DNA from: Coptodactyla brooksi
Taxonomy: Eukaryota; Arthropoda; Insecta; Coleoptera; Scarabaeidae
Direction: 5' to 3'
Assembly (NCBI GenBank): GCA_033557675.1
Contig: JAWQRM010000324.1
Coordinates: 1 to 24,154 of the forward strand
Length of the DNA stretch: 24,154 nt
The notes beneath the pieces are model-generated. The model had not been told where the DNA came from. It did not search any database and saw only the letters and a list, made by a program, of their open reading frames with translations. Positions 19,226 through 24,154 of the stretch are shown here, piece after piece. Within the stretch, counting starts at the first letter, position 1; each line of letters begins with the position of its first letter. A program made the translations under genes and the position numbers.

Positions 19226-20089
19226 CGATAGTCTGCACATAGCTTCTATGTTTTTTAAATGCAATACCCTATACATTTTCTTCAATTTTCAGTTGACGCA
19301 TACAGGTAACTAGTTTTTGGTAATAAATTAGTAAAAAAAAATTAACCAGTGGACGAAAATATTTTGTATGAATACCGTGTATTTTAAAAAAAAATTTTTT
19401 TAATTATGTTTCCTGCTAAACAATTTACATTTTTAAATTGTCTTTTGTGATAATTTACATTTTCAATTTGTTTTAATAGTAATTTCGTTATTTATTACAA
19501 ATTGGTACCTACTTTTTCCAATTTTCAATACAACTAACGTTAGAATATTGAGAATCCTTACACGTAAACGTAAGGAAATATTTTTGAAAAAGAACAAAAT
19601 GAAGCAATTTAAATTCCATTAAATTCAAAATCTGCAACCACGTGATTTACAAATTAGTCTAATCTCCTGCCAATTGTTTTGGGGATTAGCAGGAATACAT
19701 ACTGAAAATTTTATCTCAATTTTCATAGAAATAACATTTTTTACTCACCACACTATGTTTATAGCGAGGAGGATAGTAGAAATTATGATGTTTTTAACAT
19801 ATTTATATATTTTTTGTTAATGTTTATTCAAAGGTAATTTTTCATATTTTTTGGCGGTGCATATTTCTATATTATACATTCTAAGAGATCTTACCACATC
19901 AAACAACTTTTTCTTTTGCAGTTTTTAAATATTTTGACGGTTAGAACAGTAACAACTTGTGAAACATAAAACATCAATTACCCCACATGTATATAGTTAA
20001 TCAAAGAGATTTTAATGTCCCCTTTCCTTTTGAGTGATCACAATTTAGAAAAATTGTATTCTTCTTCACATCAAATAATTCTCATAGAT
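19226..20089. other. Unassigned AT-rich sequence
   Basis: Only small imperfect hairpins (near 19557-19576 and 19658-19690) stand out. No gene or shared repeat is seen. Confidence 0.45.
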
Positions 20090-20290
20090 TAGCTATCCTA
20101 ATTTTATATAATATTTAAAATTATATTTTATAGTAGTATATTTTAATTTTATATTTAAAATATTTAAAATATATAGTAGTAGTTTTATATTTAAAATTAG
20201 TATTCTATATTTAAATATAACATATTATACTAATATATTTTAATATTAGTAGTAATATTATAATTATATAATATTACTACTAATGTATGT
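20090..20290. repeat. AT low-complexity block with a perfect hairpin
   Basis: Almost pure A/T built from atttaaaat, tagtagta and tatatttt variants. At 20245-20260 attagtagtaatatta is the exact reverse complement of 20269-20284 across an 8-base spacer. Confidence 0.8.
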
Positions 20291-21569
20291 CATTTTTTTT
20301 GAAAGTATAACCTTCAAAAATTTTAAATATATTGTAAAACATTATTAACCGTACATCCTTATTTATTAAGTATTTTTTTTAATTTAATGGTTAATTTAAT
20401 TGTAAAGCAAATGATTACTAAGTTTATTTATAGTTAGATGGCTTTCTTAACAAAGAACACATCACGAACAGAAAATTCTGCCGAATTAACAATTTACAAT
20501 TTCGCCTGGATGCTCAATATCCATATAAGCATCCCAACCGAGCGTAAATTTCTAATCTTTGAACGATATATCGGTAGTCGATAAATCGGTACAAATTAAT
20601 TGACCAGTTTACCCAGATATCTTGATTTTAATCTAGTGCAGATGATTGCCGGTGTACTAGATTGTGTGATGCGATCTACTGAGGTGCAGCTATTTAGAAA
20701 ATCAGTCCAACTAAACAAGTCCAGTTTCCTAGAAAATAAATTCGTCAATTTTTTAAATTTCTAAGAAAGATTATCGTCTAAAAAAATGCGAAATTTAGAA
20801 ACATTTTTTCTAAATTTTTTCTAAACAACAGTTTTTGGCTTTAATTTGATTATTAAACACAATACACTATTTTGCAAAATCACAAAATTACAAAATTAAA
20901 TAACACATTAATTTTAATAATAAGATTATATTCGTATTTCTTTGATATACAAAAGCCTATTGTAGTATTTAATTATATCTTATAATATTTGGAAATATAT
21001 TTCTCAGAAACAAAAAGAGTATTATTACTTTTCACCAAAAACAATTGATTCTTTCACACTGTTTTCAAAAACACTGATAAGATTCAAAGTGCCGGAGAGT
21101 CAACATCAGTGAATCATTTTAGTTTGTTTGTTTATAGGTCTTATCTTTACCAGAAATGAAAAGAAAACACTTCTTAGTAAACAAACGAAAATGATAAGAA
21201 TCCAATAATACAAACTTCGATTTATAGATATTGCATCATATCCTATCACAAATAAAATAGTGTAATTCAACGAAAATTCCATATCTTTGAATATAACAAA
21301 ACTCTCTTTAATACTTTTTAGAATTCTTATTTATTAAGGTTGAATTTTTATTTTTTTTTTAACTTACTCCTATTTTTAACTATACTCCTTATCGTTAATA
21401 TTTTACAACAGATAGTAAGGCGAATAAATAATAATCATTTATTTCTTGCTTTTCTGTACTAGGTGTGCATGTATATTATTTTCAAGGACGATTAAGTTTA
21501 ATTTTAAATTTTACTTGCAAATTTCCTTTTCTAATCCTATTACTCATTACAAGATTCGTTTCTTAATAG
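20291..21569. other. Unassigned AT-rich sequence
   Basis: No recognisable protein, element end or shared repeat. The 77-codon frame at 21446-21679 is not recognised and its second half lies in the repeat that follows. Confidence 0.45.
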
Positions 21570-21900
21570 ATATCGCCATTCACAACTCTGAAGCAATAAT
21601 TTATATAGTGAGCAATGCTTTATTAGACAAGGATTCTTCCGACGTCCTTGATTGCTTTCTTTTTATATTTCAGAATTAGGATACTGTTGAAACTATCCGC
21701 ATATACCAAAAAAAAAAATTCAATTTCTCTTTCGATTTGGCAAATCTATCGTTGATAGATTTTGCCATTCACAACTGTGAAGCAATAATTTATTTAGTGA
21801 GCAATACTTTATTACCCAATGACGTCTTTGCCTATTTTTAAATTTTAATACTTAAAAACCGGGATATAGACGAAAATATTTGCACATAACCGAAAAAAAT
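21570..21900. repeat. Two-copy tandem repeat, period about 189 bp
   Basis: gccattcacaactctgaagc at 21575 recurs at 21764 with one change (actgtgaagc), and both continue with aataattta-tagtgagcaat-ctttatta, a gacgtc block and accgaaaaa or accaaaaaa at the end. Confidence 0.75.
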
Positions 21901-22008
21901 TATCGATAACCAAATAAGTTGTCATGGAATATTTATCTAACCAATATTTCTTCATTAAATTTGGCAAATTTATCTCGAAATGGCTAGTTTTCGAAGCTCT
22001 GGAAAACT

Positions 22009-23460
22009 AATAACCTAGTTTCTAGGTTATTTTGAGATTTGTACTGTATTTTTAGTGTACCATCAAATTTTTAATATATATATATATATAATTAAAATTT
22101 AATATATTATAAATTTTTATAATATATTAAAAATCGTCAACAATATTGATAAATATTTTTTTATATATTCAACTTATGTTTAGCAATCTAGTACAATTTT
22201 AAGTTAATGAAAATCATTCCGATATGTCCTAGAGAACAGACCAGATCATTTCCTGTCCATGGATACATCGCCCAAGCTCCAGAAAATCGTGAAAAAATAA
22301 TGGATTATTCAGGTCGGACGATAAATTTTTCATGGTACATCCAACTAATGTTTATTAATAAAATCGAAGTTGACGTTATAAAAATCACTCAGAATATCCT
22401 AGAAAATAGTCCAAATAATTTATCGTCCACCGATACATTGCCCAAGCTCCAAAAAATCGTGAAAAGATAAGAAGGAAACTTATAACCTAGTTTCTAGGTT
22501 ATTTTCAGATTTGCACCTAATACGCAATAATCCAGTGCACCATCAAATTTACTTTAATATATTAAAGACACGATAAATTTTCAAATTAATTGCACTAATT
22601 TCTCGATCAGAGATCCATCATTCAAGCTCCAGAAAATCGTCAAAAATATCGATAAATCTTTTCTTATACATTCAACTTATGTTTATTATATAAGAAAATG
22701 TTTATTGATGAAATCAAATTTCATATTATTAAAAATCACTCAAAATATCCTAAAAAATAATCCAGACAATTTATCGTCCACCGATACATTGCCCAAGCTC
22801 CAGAAAATCGTAAATAGATAAGAAGGAAACTTATAACCTAGTTTCTAGGTTATTTTCAGATTTGCACCCAATAATAATCTAGTGCACCATCAAATTTACA
22901 ATACATTAAAAATACGATAAATTTTCAACATAATTTGCACTAATTTATCGATCAGAAATCCATCATTCAAACTCCTGAAAATCGTCAAAAATATCGACAA
23001 ATCTTTTCTTATACATCCAACTTATATTTATTAATCCAATAGAATCTTATGTTAATAAAAATCACTCCAATATGTTCTAGAGAACAGACCAGATCATTTA
23101 CTGTCCATGGGTACATCGTCCAAGTTCCAAGAAATCGTAAAAAAAGATAAAAAGTTATTCAGATCGGACGATAAATTTTCCCGGTGCATCCAACTTATGT
23201 TATAATTGATAAAATCGAACCTTATGTTAATGAAAATCACTCAAACATATCCTAGAAAACAGTTCAGATAATACCAAGACCACCCATACATAAACCAAAG
23301 TTCCAAAAAATCGTGAAAAGGTAAAAGGTTCTTCAGATCAGTCGATAAGTATTTCATGGCACATCCAATTTATGCTTATTAATAAAATCGAATTTAAGAT
23401 TGATGAAATTCATTCAGATACATCCTGAAATGGTTTAGATAACTTCCTTTGCAGTAAAAA
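22009..23460. repeat. Satellite-like array, about 173-bp monomer with a 351-bp higher-order unit
   Basis: The landmark aaaatcactc-aa-atcct recurs near 22210, 22381, 22732, 23057, 23233 and 23406 (spacings 171, 351, 325, 176, 173). Between landmarks a monomer contains atcgtccaccgatacattg, cccaagctcc-gaaaatcgt and acgataaatttt. Some monomers carry an insert with the hairpin ataacctag-TTT-ctaggttat at 22010, 22482 and 22833; the last two are 351 bases apart, marking a two-monomer unit. An 87-codon frame at 22207-22470 is a by-product of the repeat. Divergence between monomers is substantial, so the array is not recently homogenised. Confidence 0.75.
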
Positions 23461-23825
23461 TTTCTATAATTTATCAAAATTCATTACACGTGAGGAGTAA
23501 AGTGATCATGAAAGAAATAACGGCAGGTGATGGATAAAAATGTGACAGAGGGCAGAAAATTATGAAAAATATACAGGATAACAAAAATTTAGTTTCCATT
23601 GCAATTGAAATTTGGCCAATCAACCGAAGCTTACTTAATTTTAAGTTATCTGTAATGTAAAATAGAATAACCAATAACTAAAATATATAAAATATTTATT
23701 GATGAATGATTGGTGATGGTAGAAACTTTATCCCACATCTGTGAGATAGTCTGGAGTATAACAGGATAAAAACAAATGGTTTGCGTCTAAATTAAATAAT
23801 AAAAAGTCTTAATTCTTACTGTACT
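23461..23825. other. Unassigned AT-rich sequence
   Basis: No repeat or protein similarity is seen. Base composition shifts sharply at its right edge. Confidence 0.45.
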
Positions 23826-24154
23826 GTACGCGGCTACCGCTAGCTGTCCCAGAACTTCTAGTGACTGTCGGCCGCAATCCCACAGGTTGTCCGGCGTTCG
23901 TAAAGGAAAAATCACTTGTCACAGAGCCGAAAATGCCCGTGTAATGAGGTACTTTCTAAATGCCGGATTTCGCGCCGCTCAATTTTTGCAATACAGCTAA
24001 CGTCGCGCCCGTCGTTTGCCTGTACCTTTTCTTGTTGCGAACGATCTTCGAAAAGATCTCTCTTACGCTCGGAATATATCGACGATGGTGTGAATACACG
24101 CTACGAAGAATACCGCGCGTTGGACTATACGTTCGACACGATACAGTGTGCTGG
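23826..24154. promoter_or_regulatory. CpG-dense edge, possible promoter or 5' exon of a neighbouring gene
   Basis: I count about 34 CpG in the last 324 bases, about one per 9-10 bases, far above the rest of the window. No long open frame or known motif is visible. A hairpin gatctt-cgaa-aagatc lies near 24045. In insects with depleted flanking CpG, such a block usually marks unmethylated regulatory or 5' transcribed DNA. The gene, if any, lies beyond the window. Confidence 0.35.

Noticed and set aside
22207..22470. 87-codon frame as a gene
   Set aside because: It lies wholly within two satellite monomers and is interrupted in the other monomers.
1..24154. CRISPR arrays, tRNA or rRNA genes, bacterial operons
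   Set aside because: No short regularly spaced direct repeats with unique spacers, no cloverleaf sequence recognised, and the content is clearly eukaryotic transposon-rich DNA.

Overview
This window reads as AT-rich, non-coding DNA from an arthropod nuclear genome, most likely an insect. Hymenoptera is my best guess, because AT-rich intergenic sequence is broken by short CpG-dense islands, but I cannot prove it. I find no intact host gene, rRNA, tRNA, CRISPR array or bacterial-style operon. Nearly every protein I recognise is a broken piece of a transposable element. The window could be intergenic or lie inside a large intron.

Layout. 1-2339 is mostly unassigned sequence, with a GA microsatellite (765-803), a 13-bp hairpin (1186-1214) and a CpG-richer stretch (about 1590-1990). 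2340-5690 is a decayed jockey-type LINE on the + strand, whose reverse-transcriptase segment is present as five tandem copies. 5695-6380 is a CpG-richer island with a candidate TATA/initiator promoter and a possible short first exon. 7028-8199 is a full-length but internally rearranged mariner element on the - strand, bounded by inverted repeats and TA. 8297-9923 holds a fold-back repeat, a TA microsatellite, a three-copy tandem repeat and a small inverted-repeat element. 9997-12790 and 15040-16840 are copies of one unknown repeat family (called R1 here), partly inverted relative to each other. A probable Penelope-like retroelement fragment is nested in the first. Between them lies a GC-richer island with clustered GATA sites (13020-13410) and a 742-bp inverted-repeat element (14256-14997). 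16900-18480 is a three-copy tandem repeat, and 19101-19225 a third member of the fold-back family. 20090-20290 is low-complexity AT sequence, 21570-21900 a two-copy repeat, and 22009-23460 a satellite-like array of about 173 bp. 23826-24154 is a CpG-dense edge that may belong to a neighbouring promoter or 5' exon.

The most interesting signal runs across the window. A hammerhead-ribozyme-like architecture occurs seven times on both strands, in at least three sequence contexts: a CUGANGA-type box, one extra U, a short hairpin, then GAAAC. In five copies a GUC or AUC follows at the expected cleavage position. One copy lies downstream of, and on the same strand as, the Penelope-like remnant. That fits the known presence of hammerhead ribozymes in Penelope-like elements. 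Ribozyme activity is an inference, and several copies are clearly decayed. A second theme is local tandem amplification: at least six unrelated sequences here exist as arrays of two or more copies.
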